64,000 nucleotides of DNA, taken from NCBI GenBank assembly GCA_963402885.1, contig OY727100.1, forward strand, positions 5,009,501 through 5,073,500, written 5' to 3'. Position numbers and translations under genes: made by a program. This document shows, in pieces, positions 35,301 through 49,581 of this stretch (position 1 is its first letter; each line of letters opens with the position of its first letter). This DNA is from Antedon bifida (Eukaryota; Echinodermata; Crinoidea; Comatulida; Antedonidae). The notes beneath the pieces are model-generated. The model made no database searches and had not been told where the DNA came from. It saw only the letters and a program-made list of their open reading frames with translations.

Positions 35301-38300
35301 AAACCATATATTATAGGCACTTAATTTGGTAAATTGACCACCCTGCATAACTATATATACATGTAACATCCCTGGATATAATTACCTTCAAAACTTATTT
35401 AAAATAAAAAAGTGCCAAGTGAATTAATTTCACAAAATTGATTTGTATACTTACAGGATGAAAGTGATCTGGAAGATGAAGAAGAAAACAGACCTGATGA
35501 GTATGAATTTGATTCATCGGATGAAGAAGTGAGTGTTTCAGTGGATAAAACTATTGGCACAGTCAGCATTTAGTATATACATTAGGCACCATACAGTACA
35601 TGTACAGTCAATCTATTATCAATTGACAATGTTGATTGAAGCTATCAACGCTTATTTTTAGATATTTAAAGTTTTTTTTTCTCTTTCGTGGTGTTATTTA
35701 AAGTTATTGCATCGTCGGCGCCACAGTCAGTCGTGCATTTAGTAGTTATACATTTTCTATTAGAACAGTGAGTCATACATGTACAGTAATTTATTATTTT
35801 TATTGGCAAAGTTGACTATGTTGATAGTTATATTTGGCACAGTTTATATTTTATTCTTTAGATATGTAAAATTATTGCATCATTTATAATTTTTAATAAT
35901 TTAATTTAGGATATCCGTAATACAATTGGTAACGTTCCAATTCAATGGTATGAAGATTTAGCTCATTTAGGATATGATGTTGCTGGTAAAAAGATTACAA
36001 AACCTATAAAACAAGATGAACTGGAGAAGTTCTTAGAAAAAGTGGACAACCCAGACTACTGGTAAGACATATTGTTAGCCCCAATAATAAAATACTTTCA
36101 AATGTTATAGTGCCATTCCAACAATCATTGCTCAAGGCATTGTGGACTTACAGTAGAAGTTACACTTTTTAATTACATGCTTCTCCCCTAAGTCTCACGT
36201 CATGTCAGTTCTGCCAATTCTAGCGCTCATTCATCTGTCCATGACAGTGGATTTGAGTGCTAGTAAACCGAAGTAGACCTACTCGTCTCGAAATATGTAC
36301 TAGGTTTTTTAAAGTGCACACGATCATTTTGTGTATACTGGACTTACGGTTTATAGTCCTTATCCAAGAAGACTTGTTTTACCAGTAGAACCATGGAGCA
36401 AGTGAGCCTCGAACCCTTGCCGATTTTATGGCTATGGATTACGGTTATGGATTACGGTTGGACTGTCTTAACCACTCACAGCCACTCACAATTGAAGGAC
36501 CACAAGCCTGTAAAAAAGGTTGTTACAGCGTGTGTCCTTTTTAGATGTGACTCAACGGCTCACTAGGTCGGTCGGTTGGTTGGTCGGTCGGTCGGTAAAC
36601 ACACAACTGCAGCCATGTATATGGCCTTGTTTTTTTCCAAAAGGTCCTGCTGGCTTTGTAGAATGGCCAAAAAATGGCCTAGGCCTCTTGTTTGAAAAGG
36701 GCACTTCAGAAGCTTGGGCAATTTGATACATAGTATGAAAGTAATCCGTGATGGTGGGGACACACATAAGTGATACAAAAATTTCACTTCCACATACTGT
36801 ATTAAACAGAGAAATTCTTCTCTTTTCTTCAAACATTTAAATTTTCCTTGTTTTTTTAATACATTTTTGGTTAAATATGACCTTATTTATCATTTGTAGG
36901 CGAACTGTTTTCAATGAGAAGACCGGTGAAAATATCGTTCTAGATGAGGAGCATTTGGACATTATCAACAAGATACAAACAAATAAATTCCCAGGTCAAG
37001 TTAATCCATATGAAGAGTACATTGATTTCTTTACACATGAAAAAATGATACATCCTGTTACTAGGCGACCAGAGCATAAGCGAAGTTTCATCCCATCTCT
37101 AGTAGAAAAACAAAAAGTAGGCAATTTTTTTGTGTTAATAAGAAACACTTTATTTATATGATCGATGTTGATTTTCTGCCAATTATTGCCAACATTATAT
37201 AAAAATCAACTTGATTTCCGAAAGTTATCATTGTTATGAGTAGAGTTGATTTTTATGTAATGGCTGCATTCATTTGCATAGAATTAACAATTGATACAGT
37301 GATCACTACACAAACCTTAAAATGATTTTTGATCGTGAAAACATGTGTCTAGACACCAAGTTGGTTAAGTTTTTCTTGTTATTGGTCGAGAAATGGCAAA
37401 AGGTTTATTTTTATGTAATGACAGTCATTAATTTGCATAAAGAGTATGGGACACTCTACAAACATATAACTTATTTAAACATTAAGGTTAGTGATATAAA
37501 CTTAAAACCTGATTTAGGTTAGTCGATTGGTACATGCAATCAAGATGGGTTGGCTGAAACAGAAGAAAAAGACTACAGATGATAAGAATCCATTTTATGA
37601 CATGTGGCAGAATGAAACGGTTGAAATAACAAAGAAAAGTAAAGCACACATTGCAGCCCCACAAGAGAAACTACCTGGTCACAATGAATCCTACAACCCT
37701 CCACCAGAATATCTACCAACAGAGGAAGAGGTATGTTCTACTTTTATACCAAAGATATTACATAATTAACTAGAGAGTTACAGAACTTTAATGTACTCAC
37801 AGTTTTTTTTATTAGTCTTTAAAGAGGGTAACCCAGATCAGTGATATCACTGCTTTCCACTGGGGCCCTCTAATCACTATAATACAAAAACGTTAGACTA
37901 CAAACAAAACGAAACGATCACACACATGCAAACTGAGAAGTGGCATAGATATACAGCATTATGTTTACAAGAAATTTCTCAAATATTGATAAAAAGATCA
38001 TTAATTATCATTATTATAATGCAATATTAACAATTATCATTTAAAAATAATACAAAAATATAATTTATTAAAAATTGACATAAAAAACAATAGACATAAT
38101 AAATACAAACATTTTTTTAATTTTTTATAATTATCAAAAGTTCAAAAACTGATTCAGCATTGAGAGGGACAACTACATTTGGCTGCAACAATTGGCCCAT
38201 CAGATATGCCAGTTTGTAGTGATATTAAACTATATTACCGTAATATTTTTGTAATACTAAATAATACATACAGCTTCCCTGTCCAGTAAACGGTTCTAGG

Positions 38301-41300
38301 ACACCTACCCCCTAGACAGTTACCCCCGGATGTTTACCACCCGGACAACTACCCCCTTAGGACAACTACCCCCTTAGGACAACTACCCCCTTAGGACAAC
38401 TACCCCCTTAGGATAACTACCCCCCGGACAACTACCCCCTTAGGACAACTACCCCCTTAGGACAACTACCCCCCGGTCAACTACCTCCCGGACAACTACC
38501 CCCTCCCTTAGGACTATATTTATGTTCAATCTTTTACTTTTGTTTACAAAGTCAAAGTAACGAATTAAAATATAGTTATTAATTCCTATTATACACTGTT
38601 GCAGAGTCAGGTTGTTGAATGGTCTGGGTGGTAGTTGTCCGTCCGGGGGGTAGTTGTTCTAAAGGGATAGTTGTCTGGGTGGTAGTTGTCCAGGGGTTAG
38701 TTGTCCTACGGAGGTAGTTGTCCTAAAAGATTATTTGCCCTCGGAGTATTGTCCAGGTCCAGTATTGTGTCTGAGGTAGTTGTCCGCGGGGTAATTACCC
38801 GGGGGGGGGGGGGGGAATTGTCAGAGGGTAATTGTTCCTAGGGGGTAATTGTCCGGGGTTAGTTGTCCAGGGGTTAGTTGTCCTACGGAGGTAGTTGTCC
38901 TAATAGATTATTTGCCCTCGGAGTATTGTCCAGGTTCAGGAGGTAGTTGTCCTACGGGGAGTATTGTGTCAGAGGTAGTTGTCCACGGGGTAATTACCCG
39001 GGGGTTATTGTTCCTAGGGGGGTAATTGTTCCTAGGGGGGTAATTGTTCCTAGGGGGGTAATTGTTCCTAGGGGGTAATTGTCCTAAGGGGGTTGTTGTC
39101 CTAAGGGGGTTGTTGTCCTAAAGGGGTAGTTGTCCGGGGGGTATTTGTCCGGTGGGTAGTTGTCCTGGGGGTATTTGTCCGGTGGGTAGTTGTCCTAAAG
39201 GGGTAGTTGTCCTAAGGGGGTAGTTGTCCAGGTGGTGGTTGTCCGGGGGTAGTTTTCCGGGGGGTAAATATCCAGGGGGTGAATATCCGGATACGCCAGT
39301 AAACATTTCTTGTCTAGTTCACTCTCTAACAATTATAATATCTCTCACAGTATGTTGTATACAAATATCAATTATAAAACAAATAAGTTTGTGTTTGAAA
39401 GTAATAAACGTAGTTTGTTAATATAATGTATTAATGTGTTGTGTTAAAATTGTATTAACTTTTTACCCATAAAGGAAATGTACTTTACCACCAAAAATCA
39501 AAATTATTTGATTTGAAGATAATGTATAAATTATAGCACCTAGATGCTAAAACATTTTTTCCCTTGTTACGTATCACATAACAATGCCCTTTAATAGAGT
39601 ATCCTCTGAATAGGAGTGTCTCAAAGATGGCGTGCTACATACTTCCATATTTCAACAAAACATTCAGTATATATCCTATATAATATATGGCTATAGACCA
39701 CATGTGTTTTTTGAATGATAAATATTTTTCAATTACAGGCACTAGCATGGAATGAGGCTCACCCTGAAGATAGACAAACAGACTTCTTGCCCAAAAAATT
39801 TGATTGTTTACGGAGAGTGCCAGGTTATGAGAATTATATGAAGGAAAGGTTTGAACGATGTTTAGATCTCTACTTGTGTCCCAGACAGAGGAGAATGAGG
39901 GTAAGAATAACTATTATTTATACTGGGTACCCTCTTCAGTCAAAGACTTTTCTCCCAGAGGACCCAGTGTATAGTCTGATGAGTTTGTAACAGGCTGTGT
40001 CAAATAACACATTCCAGCCAATGGTTGGAATCGTGTTTGCTGGCAACAACAGGCCCGTACCATAGCATTTAATAACCCCTAAATAATCTCTCACTATACT
40101 ATAGTATCCCATATGGTATGAAGATTGCTGTTAGGATACACAATACTGCAGGATGTTTAAAGTCACTATACATGATACTGCTCATGTATTGGATATACAT
40201 GCTGCCTTGAATAATATAATGACTAATATTGAATAATTAATAGTCTGTATTTTAAGTTACTTTATACTTTTTTAATAATTTTCTTTTTATATATTATACA
40301 AGTTATACATTTTTCTTGTATATGTTTAAAAGGAAATGAATTAAAATATTTATGAAAATGAAGCAAAACCTGTGTAAACTTTGTACAGAAAGGAAAAACC
40401 AATTAGGTTAATGATATCATTATCACTTATTAAATATGAAACTACAGTTATTGATAATAGAAAACAACATTAAGATTATTAGCAATTGATACAGATACAG
40501 ATTCCTTTTATTATCCAGCACAATGGAAATTACACTTACATCTACAATTGAAACAAAGAATAGATACAAACAGAAATTAATAAAAATATGTTTTACTTAA
40601 AATGCACTCTCATATGTCTAATGGAGTATTTAGTCATACATTCAATACGGTATTTCTAATTACTCACAAAATATTGAAAACCATAATTTTATGATTTAAT
40701 ACTTAACTCTTTTTATATTTATTCTATATTATGCAGTACAGCATCTTTATACATAGGTACTTTTAGATTTGCATGTCGACTGTGTCATCTTTGACATGAT
40801 TATCATTTTAAGACATTGTGGTCAGGTCAGGTCGTCTTTCTTGTTCACTAGCCGCCTTGAGGGTTAGGTGACTAGATTTGACATACACCTCAAACTCTGA
40901 CTCCGCCATTCTTTGTTATCTAGTTGCCATCTGGCTGAAATCTAAAAGTTTTTAACGAGTGTAGTGAATGTGTCACGGGTCGCATCCACATTTACACGAT
41001 CTAAAGGTCCATACTGGTACTCATTCAAACGGTAGTGTACATGTACTGTAGCATTGAGATCCTATGTTAATGTGTAGTACACTTGGTTTTGTGCAGGTAC
41101 AAGTGGATGCAGAAGACCTTCTTCCCAAGCTTCCTAAACCCAGAGACCTACAACCATTTCCAACAGTTCAAGCAGTGGTTTACCTTGGACATGAGAGCTA
41201 TGTGAGAACAATAAGTGTTGACCCATCAGGTCAATGGCTAGCATCAGGTAACCTAAATTATTTCTGTTGAAGTTGCTACCTTTAGCCCTCATTTCTTTGA

Positions 41301-44300
41301 ATTTATTTAATATAATTGATTCATTGTTAATAATAAATTTTTTTGGAAATTGGTATTAATAAAGTACGGTTTGCGGTACACCATGTAATCCTAAAAAGAA
41401 AATAAAGTAAATTTGAAATCTCAATGTTTCAGTTGTTATACTACTATACAACTCCTTTCTGGAGGAAGACTTAAGGCCTGTTTATACTACTACTGTACTG
41501 TAGGGTGATAAGGAACAATCATATGACATCATAATCAATAAGAACAATAGCATTGTATGAATTTTATTGTTCTTATTTATCTTATTGTATCTTATTATCC
41601 ATCATTTAATTTGTGAAAGTATTACTTTCTTTGAAGAATAAGAAGAATAAAATCTTATTTCTCTACTGTAGGATGAAAGCTTCTTTTATTTAAAGTGATT
41701 GGTCATCACTAGATAAATAGACTCGCAGCATTAGCCAAATCAAATTTAATCCAAACAAAATTTAAGATTTATATTTTGTATTCATTATTTAATTTATTAT
41801 ATATATAAACTATATTTTAATGATCAGCTTTGGCAGGATGGACCACCTTAAAAAAATATTAGTATTATGGTGTTATTACCCTCTCTGGCAGGATCTGATG
41901 ACAAGACATTGAGGTTATGGGAGGTGAGCACAGGTCGATGTATGCAAGTGATCCAGATGGCAGGTGTAGTTGAATCAGTTGCATGGTGTCCTAACCCTTC
42001 CATTAGTCTGCTCTTAGTTGCTGTTGGTAGAGATGTTCACCTGATCAACGCTAACTTAGGTGATAAACTTATATCATCTAGTACTGATAAACTTCTGGAA
42101 TCGTATGTAAAGCCAGAGGAACACAAGACGTCGAGCTTGCTGGAATGGACCGTTGCAAATGATGACGAACACAACAATGGTATTAGAATCATACTTAAGG
42201 TTTTTAAGGTAATGTTATTGTATTAATAAGTCATTGTAAGTTATGGTTATAATAATTATTGTAAGTAAAGCTTGGATCTCCTTACTAGGTTGTAGTAAGA
42301 CTTATTATAACCCTACAGTTAATACAGAACTAATTTAAACAAGCATGAATGTGTGATACTCGGGGTACAGCAAAAGAAGCTGTAATGACGTCATAAGACG
42401 AGATGTGAAATCACATACACATCAATAACCTCGCTACCAAATAGATTATACGGCTATACTGTACCATCTTCAAGACGTGATATGGCTGCATACGGTTTGA
42501 AATTTTAAAATCCGGCTCTATAGCTTTGAGGATATGTCCCTGTAGTATATTCATGCCAAATCCCAGCTCAATACCAAAACGAATAAGGGAGGAGTAGTAC
42601 TTTATAAATCGCACTTCTTACTCAATAGTGTCGGATAGAAGATGAGAGAATCCTAGACTCTGGTACCCCGAGTAAAAATAATAGAATAACAACATTACTA
42701 AACAAAAACATTCATTACAATATTCAAAATTTAAATTATTAGCTTTATATTAAGCATGTGTTAAGGTTTGATATTTATTCTGGGCAAAATGCTACAGATA
42801 AACAGTAAAAACATTAACTATTTGCATAAATACAAACAAAATGTCTATAAAGCTGAAAGTGCACTTGCCAGGCTAATTATTTGTAAATTATCTCCATTTT
42901 TACTTTTTAATCGACAGGCAAAGTCTTTTCTTTTTTGTAATATGTTTACAGGCAGTAAAACGTGTATCATGGCATGGAAAGGGCGATTACTTTACGACCG
43001 TTATTCCAGAGGGCGGACATTCAAGTGTACTTATACATCAGCTGTCTAAGCGGAGGTCACAAAATCCTTTTAACAAGAGTAAAGGACAGATACAAGCAGT
43101 GATGTTCCATCCATCAAGGCCTTTTCTTTTTGTTGCTGTAAGTGTTTTGATACTGTATTTTTGTCATGACTGATTTTAGTTATGACCCTCATTTACAATT
43201 TTTACAGGCTAATCTAATATTAACATGTTTTATAGTCATTTTAAAGCTCAGGTACAGGCATGAATTTTAAATATAATATCTGGTTAATTGTATATAAACA
43301 TGAATTTCCCTAAATATGGTCAAATACAAAATTTGGCAAATTTCTGCCATAAAAACCAAGAAGACTTCTTTTCAGTAGTTAGGTAGTTTAATCTAATGTA
43401 ATAACATGTCTGGTGACTCCCTAGAAGGTGAAAAAAGATATGGATATACGGTGGATAATTTTTGCTATAGCATGAAAATAAAAATCTATAAAAATACCAG
43501 AAATGTAAAATTCAAGTTATATTACCTATATTTAGTCATCTGATGACATTTTTACCACACCATTTATTTTTCATAGCTTTTTAAAATGCCTCTCTATTTA
43601 CAAAATTTGTGTACAAAAGAATAGAGATTTTACTGTGTAATTTGAACTATCTCCCCACTGATAAAAAAAGTGCTTATTTTCAACAAGCTCGTGTAACACA
43701 AATAAAATCCCAAAAATTATGAAACATAGGGGAAACTATAGATCGATAATTATTAGACTGTATGATCAATAGAAATGTTTTGCCCGCACCTGGCCTTTAA
43801 AGCAAATTTAGGATAATTTTCATTAACAAAATACTATAAACTAATACATTCAAATCACCCAATACTACACAACCTTGAATTTTCAAGTTCCAAACATAAA
43901 CAGTTTAGTTAAAATCCATGATATTTCAAGTTACATTTTTAATAAACACAAAACGGAAAAAATCACAATTAAAAAAAAATATATATCTTATATGTAAAAT
44001 ATCAGTACCAATGCAAATCAAGCATGTGTATATGTACATGTATCAGAATATAATTTTTATTTTTTTTTAATACTTTTATTTTTAAAGTTATTGACGTTTG
44101 AAAACTGTAATTCCGTAACCAAATGTGGAATTCCGTAACCACATTGTTTACCATAGGAAAGATGAAAAATAGCTTTTCTGGCATGAACATAGCTACTGGC
44201 TCTGGCTAGACCTATGTTATTTTTTAACCAGTTACTACAGTTATTTGATATAAACATGCTAGTTGTAGTTGTTAGTATGGATCTTTTATTTTTTATGGGA

Positions 44301-45696
44301 ATTTTTTATAATCTTACAGTTCATTTTGTTCCATTGAACAGCCCCAAAATATCTTGCTTTAGGATTTTGTGTGTTTAGGTCTTTTTTAGGTCTGTATTGT
44401 AAATTCATAATTAAACAATGAGCATTTTAAAATGTTTTTTTTTAGTGATTTTTCTCGCTTTTGATTATTTTCAGAGTCAACGTTACGTGCGTGTGTACAA
44501 TCTTCTGAAGCAAGAACAGACTAAGAAGCTTTTAACCAATGCTAAATGGGTGTCAAGCATAAGCATACACCCCCAGGGAGATAATGTTATCATTGGTAGT
44601 TATGACAGTAAACTTAGCTGGTTTGATCTCGACCTGTCAACAAAACCTTACCAGACGTTACGGCACCACAAGAGGGCAGTACGCCAAGTGAACTACCATA
44701 AGCGCTACCCATTGTTTGCTTCAGCATCTGATGATGGTACAGTTATTGTTTGCCATGGAATGGTCTATAAGTAAGTATTCTTTTTGATTCTTCCATTTTG
44801 CACTCCATCCTTATCCTTTTCCATATTATTATGTTTGTAAATATTGAACTGTGTATGGAAAAAGATGACATCTATATTTCATTTTAAAAAGGATCAAATA
44901 AAACGTCAAAAAATGAAGCTCTTTATTTTGAGTTAGTCTTGTATTGTTTGATCTTAATTTATTTAGTGGATCTTCATTAACACTATGCAATTTTATTTAA
45001 ATTAAATCTGATTCTTTGTTACTTTGCATGAATGTTACATATGGAAAACCATACATACTTGTAATTTGCTGTCTAAAAAATTATATAATCCGTATTTATT
45101 TCAATAAGCACCCTGACCGTTCAGGAGGGTTTTTATGGGGTGTTTATTCGGGGGAGGCGTTTATTTTTTTTGGTCAGATATGGTAACATGTATAATCAAA
45201 TAAATGAAAATCCTAGATAGGAAAAAATACAACACAACTAATATAAAGAAGTGATACAGTAGAAATTGTATCAAAAAGCTTGGTAAATTGTAGATCATAT
45301 CAATCAATGAATCCTACTACAAATAGAAATGTGTTGTAATACAATATTGTGTATATATGTGGCGGGATGTTTATTTGAATAAATATGGTATATAGCAAAG
45401 GGAATAGCATGTAAAGTTTCTATGCAATCGTGCTGATTGTCAATATTTGGTGTGGTTACCAGCATGTCCATTTCCTCGAAATATAGCCAACCATGCAACC
45501 ATATGCAAAGAACTTCCACTTAAAATGATTTATTTTTTTTAGTGATTTACTACAAAATCCATTGATAGTACCAGTGAAGATCCTACGAGGGCATGAGATA
45601 ACCAATAGTCTAGGAGTTCTGGATTGTCAATTTCACCCAAATCAACCATGGGTGTTTAGTGCAGGTGCTGATGGAACTGTACGCTTGTTCACATAA
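32366..45696 (+). CDS. BOP1: Ribosome biogenesis protein BOP1 (Erb1 family), complete, 12 exons
   Basis: Exons: 32366-32419, 34196-34282, 35457-35528, 35910-36061, 36900-37116, 37518-37730, 39739-39900, 41097-41247, 41892-42208, 42952-43137, 44475-44770, 45543-45696. All have GT-AG borders, phases agree, and the product is about 686 aa. An acidic N-terminus ([17 protein letters not shown]) is followed by the BOP1NT region ([64 protein letters not shown]). A C-terminal WD40 propeller follows ([41 protein letters not shown], stop). By family knowledge it acts in the nucleolus with PES1 and WDR12 (PeBoW) in 28S/5.8S maturation and 60S assembly. It is slightly shorter than the vertebrate protein, mainly at the N-terminus. 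The start is chosen as the first ATG (MPKRKE) before the acidic region; a GC box-like gggcggg lies at about 32260. Introns carry several mobile elements. Identity is certain. Confidence 0.97.
32936..33828. mobile_element. Long-TIR element in BOP1 intron 1
   Basis: Arms of about 250 bp (32936-33185 and 33578-33828) are inverted copies, sharing ggcgctagttccgtttcgca, aaatcctttaaattgatga and tggagcgcc. The spacer of about 390 bp is AT-rich without a transposase frame. A MITE-like or foldback element. Confidence 0.75.
34638..35137. mobile_element. MITE, 500 bp, in BOP1 intron 2
   Basis: The ends ggaggtttcgcaatcttacg and, inverted, aaggttgcgaaacctcc form imperfect TIRs of about 45 bp including gatacgtcacac. 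TATTA occurs one base outside each end and may be the target-site duplication. No coding content. Confidence 0.75.
36175..36490 (-). mobile_element. tRNA-derived SINE in BOP1 intron 4
   Basis: On the minus strand it has a box A like gtggttaagacag and box B in aagggttcgaggctcac. The body includes the complement of ttaaagtgcacac. The same family occurs at 57550-57870. Confidence 0.6.
36555..36645. repeat. (GGTC)n small element in BOP1 intron 4
   Basis: The ggtcggtcggttggttggtc stretch runs into taaacacacaactgcagcca. Its reverse complement also adjoins the CCGA repeat at 25.48 kb, so both are copies of one element. Confidence 0.6.
38281..39295. mobile_element. Foldback-like element with 17-bp tandem repeats in inverted arms, BOP1 intron 6
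   Basis: The left arm (38281-38515) is a tandem array of ggacaactacccccttagg-type units. The right arm (38620-39295) holds many units of the complement (taagggggtagttgtcc) with drift, including a poly-G run. A spacer of about 100 bp separates them. Strand could fold into a long hairpin. Architecture matches echinoderm TU/foldback elements. Confidence 0.7.
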
Positions 45697-46261
45697 TCTT
45701 TAAATATTCAATCACCTTAAAGGACAACTTGACTGAGGACCATATTTTAACAACGTATTAGGGATGTACATATAAATTTTGTTCTTATTTCTTTTGCCTA
45801 TCTGGATATTGTATTGTATTGTTTCTTTAAAATACCAGACTAAACATTTTGGCAAATTGAAGCCTAATACAGGTCAAATTAGCAATTGAAGTGACGGTAC
45901 CTATCTCTTGTATGTTAACAGTGAAAACTCATTAAGTAGATTTTTCGATGCACCATTGACATCACAGAAATTGACGGATGGCTGTACGGCGAGGGTGTGC
46001 GATGATATCCTTAATCTCGCGATTGTTCTGAAATCATATATACATCCCTAATACGTTAAATGTTTTAATGCAATTTCCCAGTAATTGGAGGATTTTAATT
46101 TTAAACATATCATACAAAAGATAGTTACTAAACCTACCTGTCAGCTGTTAAAATGGTAAGATAATCCATCTGGTTATTCTGCATCTTGGTAATACATTTT
46201 TTAATTTAAATAATGAAATTCAATACACCTTTTTGATTATTATTATAATTATTATTTTAAT

Positions 46262-46440
46262 GTCAAGTTGTAGCTTGGTGGTTAAGTTGCTCGGCTACAA
46301 ATCCAGTCAGATATCTGGGTTTTTTCTTATGGAAAAACAAACTTCACCCCCAAAGACTTGTTGAAGACTTTATTTATGGTGAGCATCTTGTTTCTGAACA
46401 TTGTAGTAAATGTATCCTTAATGTAATATGAATAAATAAA
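46262..46440 (+). mobile_element. tRNA-like SINE in the BOP1 3' region
   Basis: gtagcttggtggttaagttg resembles a tRNA 5' half with box A. It ends in gaataaataaaaaataa, whose AATAAA at 46431 may serve as a BOP1 polyadenylation signal about 735 bp after the stop. Confidence 0.45.
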
Positions 46441-46780
46441 AAATAACATATCTTTTCACTCAGCCAAACAAAACTGATAAATATTGGTATAGAAACACAT
46501 GTACATTTATTTCTCTAAACTTTATAAAGTTTTTGTATACTTCAAGGCATCTTGAATAAAGAGAAAAGTAGAATTTTCCATGCGTCTTCCACTTATATGT
46601 TGTATGTCGTTTTGTGGAAAGTTCAATAGCTAGCGAATTAATCTGATCACAATTTGATCGTTTGACGTCATAAGATGATATATGTTTAATAACAATATTT
46701 GCACATTTTACAAGTTCATATTTTAAATGATATTTTGGAGATTTCAAAATGTGCTGTAATTATGCAAAATTGTGGCAGGT

Positions 46781-47544
46781 CAGGGGCGGTCGCAGAAATA
46801 TTTTAAGGGGGTTGCCCAAAAGTCCTCAGAGGGCCGTAGACAGTGGGTATTTGCACCACAGGCCCTCATGGTGGGGAATTTTTGTTAAATGACACCTCTA
46901 GATGGCCGGAAATGGTACGCTCGCACGTAAAATTAACGATAAATAGAAATGATACTCTATATCGAGCTCCACATTAGCAAACAGATCGTATCACGCCTGT
47001 TTTTTCCGCCGGTAAAACACAAGCGAAAAACAATAGGATAACATTGTTTGGTAGGTACTTCCGGTAATTTAATAAATTCTAGCAATTAAAATTATTGAAT
47101 ACAAATTAATTATTATCAATTAATAATTAAAACAATTTAGAAAAAAAAATGTGAAGCTGCTGCTATAAATATATTGAGCAAAACGTTAAATTTTATTATT
47201 TTGAAATAAATGCTAAATAAGTCAGTAAAACCACAATTTCCTAAATTCATTTTCATTTATCCACTATAAACTGTAAAACCACCATCGAAATTTGCTGAAA
47301 GAAGCAATTAAACATTGTTCGGAACGTCCGTAACTATTACGGAAATTCGCCCAAATATTACAGAAGTAGGGAAATGAAGATAAATATAGTCTTTCCAACC
47401 CTGGACTTCTATAACGTTAATAGTTAATCTATAATATGATGAAATGGGATCTAAATTTTAATTTAGTGGCAGAAAAAAACATTTAGTATGAAAATTAAGG
47501 GTGTTGCCCGGGCAACTGGGGCAGCACCCCTGCGTCCGCCCCTA
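46781..47544. mobile_element. hAT-like MITE (left flank of the cassette array)
   Basis: The left end CAGGGGCGGTCGCAG is matched, inverted, by the right end CTGCGTCCGCCCCTA. That is a 15-bp TIR of the CAGGGGCGG type common in hAT elements. About 760 bp with no transposase. Its last 183 bp recur at 55091-55274. Confidence 0.75.
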
Positions 47545-48561
47545 CACTAAAACGAACGCGATACCCCTATACAGTACAATATAAACTATAAATTATAGCA
47601 AGGAACTTGTTGATTGCACTTTTGTCCATTAATGTATGAACAATTTGTTTTATCGAATTTGATAATGTAAGCTATTCACATTAAATTAATAGGATAGTTT
47701 TATGTTAACATTATTGCGAAAATATCAAGAAACAAAGACAACAGTTGTTGCTGAATGCAACCGGCAAAAATAAACCGGAAAGGGGGGTCCTTTCAAATTG
47801 AACAGACACTCTGTTCATTCTAAATTAAGCAATTTATTCCCTCTGTCTCTTTTGTATTGTCTCACACTAGGCATTATTCGTACATAAGATAGCGAATGAT
47901 TTGCTTTGGTAGTGGAAGCGAACTTAACTTTGATAAGTCATTTCGACCAAAATAGTCGCGAATAAACAACCTGGAGAGATGTTTCAAAGACCGGGGAGTA
48001 TCGTTCATTGTAATCAGGTGTGATCTTAGAGGCTCTTGCAGCTTCTCGAATGTTGCCATTGCTGTCATAAAGACAAACAATATCTGATCCTTCAATAATA
48101 ACACTCGTTGTCTCTGATGATATGTATGGCAAACCAATCAGAAGTGGTAGGAAGAAGCAATGGGTCGGTCATCTCGACTGAAACCTAATGTCCAGACTGC
48201 TCCGTTGTTAATCAGAATCCTCAATTTCTCGCTACACATGCTGTCCATGGCTTCCAAATCGTTATTGAAGAAGCTTTGCAACTTCAGCTAGACGTATTCT
48301 ATCGGTGTTTCCCCACTTTCTGTCTGCGCATTTCGGGTTCGCTCCATTTGAACCATTTCCGAATTGCACATTGCACTGTGACACGCGCGCTCATCATTTC
48401 CGATCTGTGTTGGTACGCGCGCGTTTTACTAGTGAATGCGGGTCAAATTGTACTATGGAAACGGCAATAATAAACATTCAATTGAACAGCTAAAACGAAG
48501 AAGATCGTTTTATACTGACCACATCTGCTTTTACTAACTAGAAATCTAAGAGAATTAATAA

Positions 48562-49581
48562 ATGGATATGCCAAATGGTAAGATAATTTGCTTATGTAGT
48601 ATTTTTATTATATAATACTGTAATTGCATTGATTATTAAATTGATTTAGGCCTATACTGTACAATAATTCATTTTCATTTCTTTTGTTATTAAGGTCCTA
48701 TGCATAAGTCTGGGACCTGTCGTAGACATGAATCGAACAACCGAGAGCGCTCTCTCGAATTACCGTCATCGTTTAGAAGACCTAAACAAGTTCCAGTAAA
48801 TTCAACAAATGATTCTGATGCTGGAACAATCAGAAACTTGCTAGCAAGTGCCGATTCTGATATTCAACGGTTTACTGATCTGATGTCCGATTACGTCGAC
48901 TTAGCCGATAGACGAGTTAAAAATTTACAAGAACCACCGGCTGGTGCTTTCCCCGGAGGAACGACAGATGAAAAAATACAATATTATGAAAACAGACGTC
49001 GGATGTGTGCACACGCATACGAAATGAGTTTGAAATCAAGAAAACGTGATGAAAATGCGAATAATTTACAGATTTTCCAAGATGACGGTTTTAGAAAGAG
49101 ATATTTTCTGAGAAAAGAAATGAGGATGGAAATGAAACGCAAAGCAGAGGAAGAATTTGCACAGCTATGCGAATACATAGTTGAAATCAGACAACGTAAA
49201 TTTAATCGTGCTAATAGTGTAGCCGATGTTCAAGAAGTTGGACATTCCCGCTCAAATGAAGAGTCACAGGCGTTACTGACTAGACGACAGTTAGTTGAGA
49301 GCGAAGATGGGAATAGAGTAATGGATCATAGTGCTGGTGATGGAGCAACGAACCAACACCAAGGAGATGTAATGGCACGTCGTGACGAGACCACGACGCC
49401 AGCCATTGATGGTGATAACGCAACAGTAGGCAGTAATCAACAGGAAGGTACTACTTCCCAACCTCGCCGCCACCGTTGGCGAATTCGTGTGCCGTGGCTT
49501 CGACGGATCTGGCGATGGGCACGCAAGCATCGACGGCGAAACAGCAGAAGTATCCCGGATGCTGCAGCAGACAACCAATAG
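48562..49581 (+). CDS. Unknown 300-aa basic-tailed protein, cassette copy 1
   Basis: Two exons: 48562-48577 (MDMPN plus one base, donor GTAAGA) and 48695-49581, separated by a 117-bp intron. No known family is recognised. The N-terminus is polar and basic (RRHESNNRERSLE). The middle is helical and charged, likely coiled-coil (KRYFLRKEMRMEMKRKAEEE). An acidic, Gln/Thr-rich linker follows. The C-terminus is strikingly rich in Arg and Trp (RWRIRVPWLRRIWRWARKH), a pattern seen in cationic membrane-active or nucleic-acid-binding segments; that role is inference. No signal peptide or membrane helix is evident. The same protein is kept open in three tandem copies with few amino-acid changes. An internal ATG at 48700 exists only in this copy, so the upstream mini-exon start is favoured. 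Confidence 0.7.

Noticed and set aside
36552-36836. 94-codon minus-strand frames with PTDRPTN repeats
   Set aside because: The repeat peptide comes from the GGTC microsatellite in an intron.
39118-39306. Pro/Gly-rich minus-strand frame
   Set aside because: It is translation of the foldback tandem repeats.
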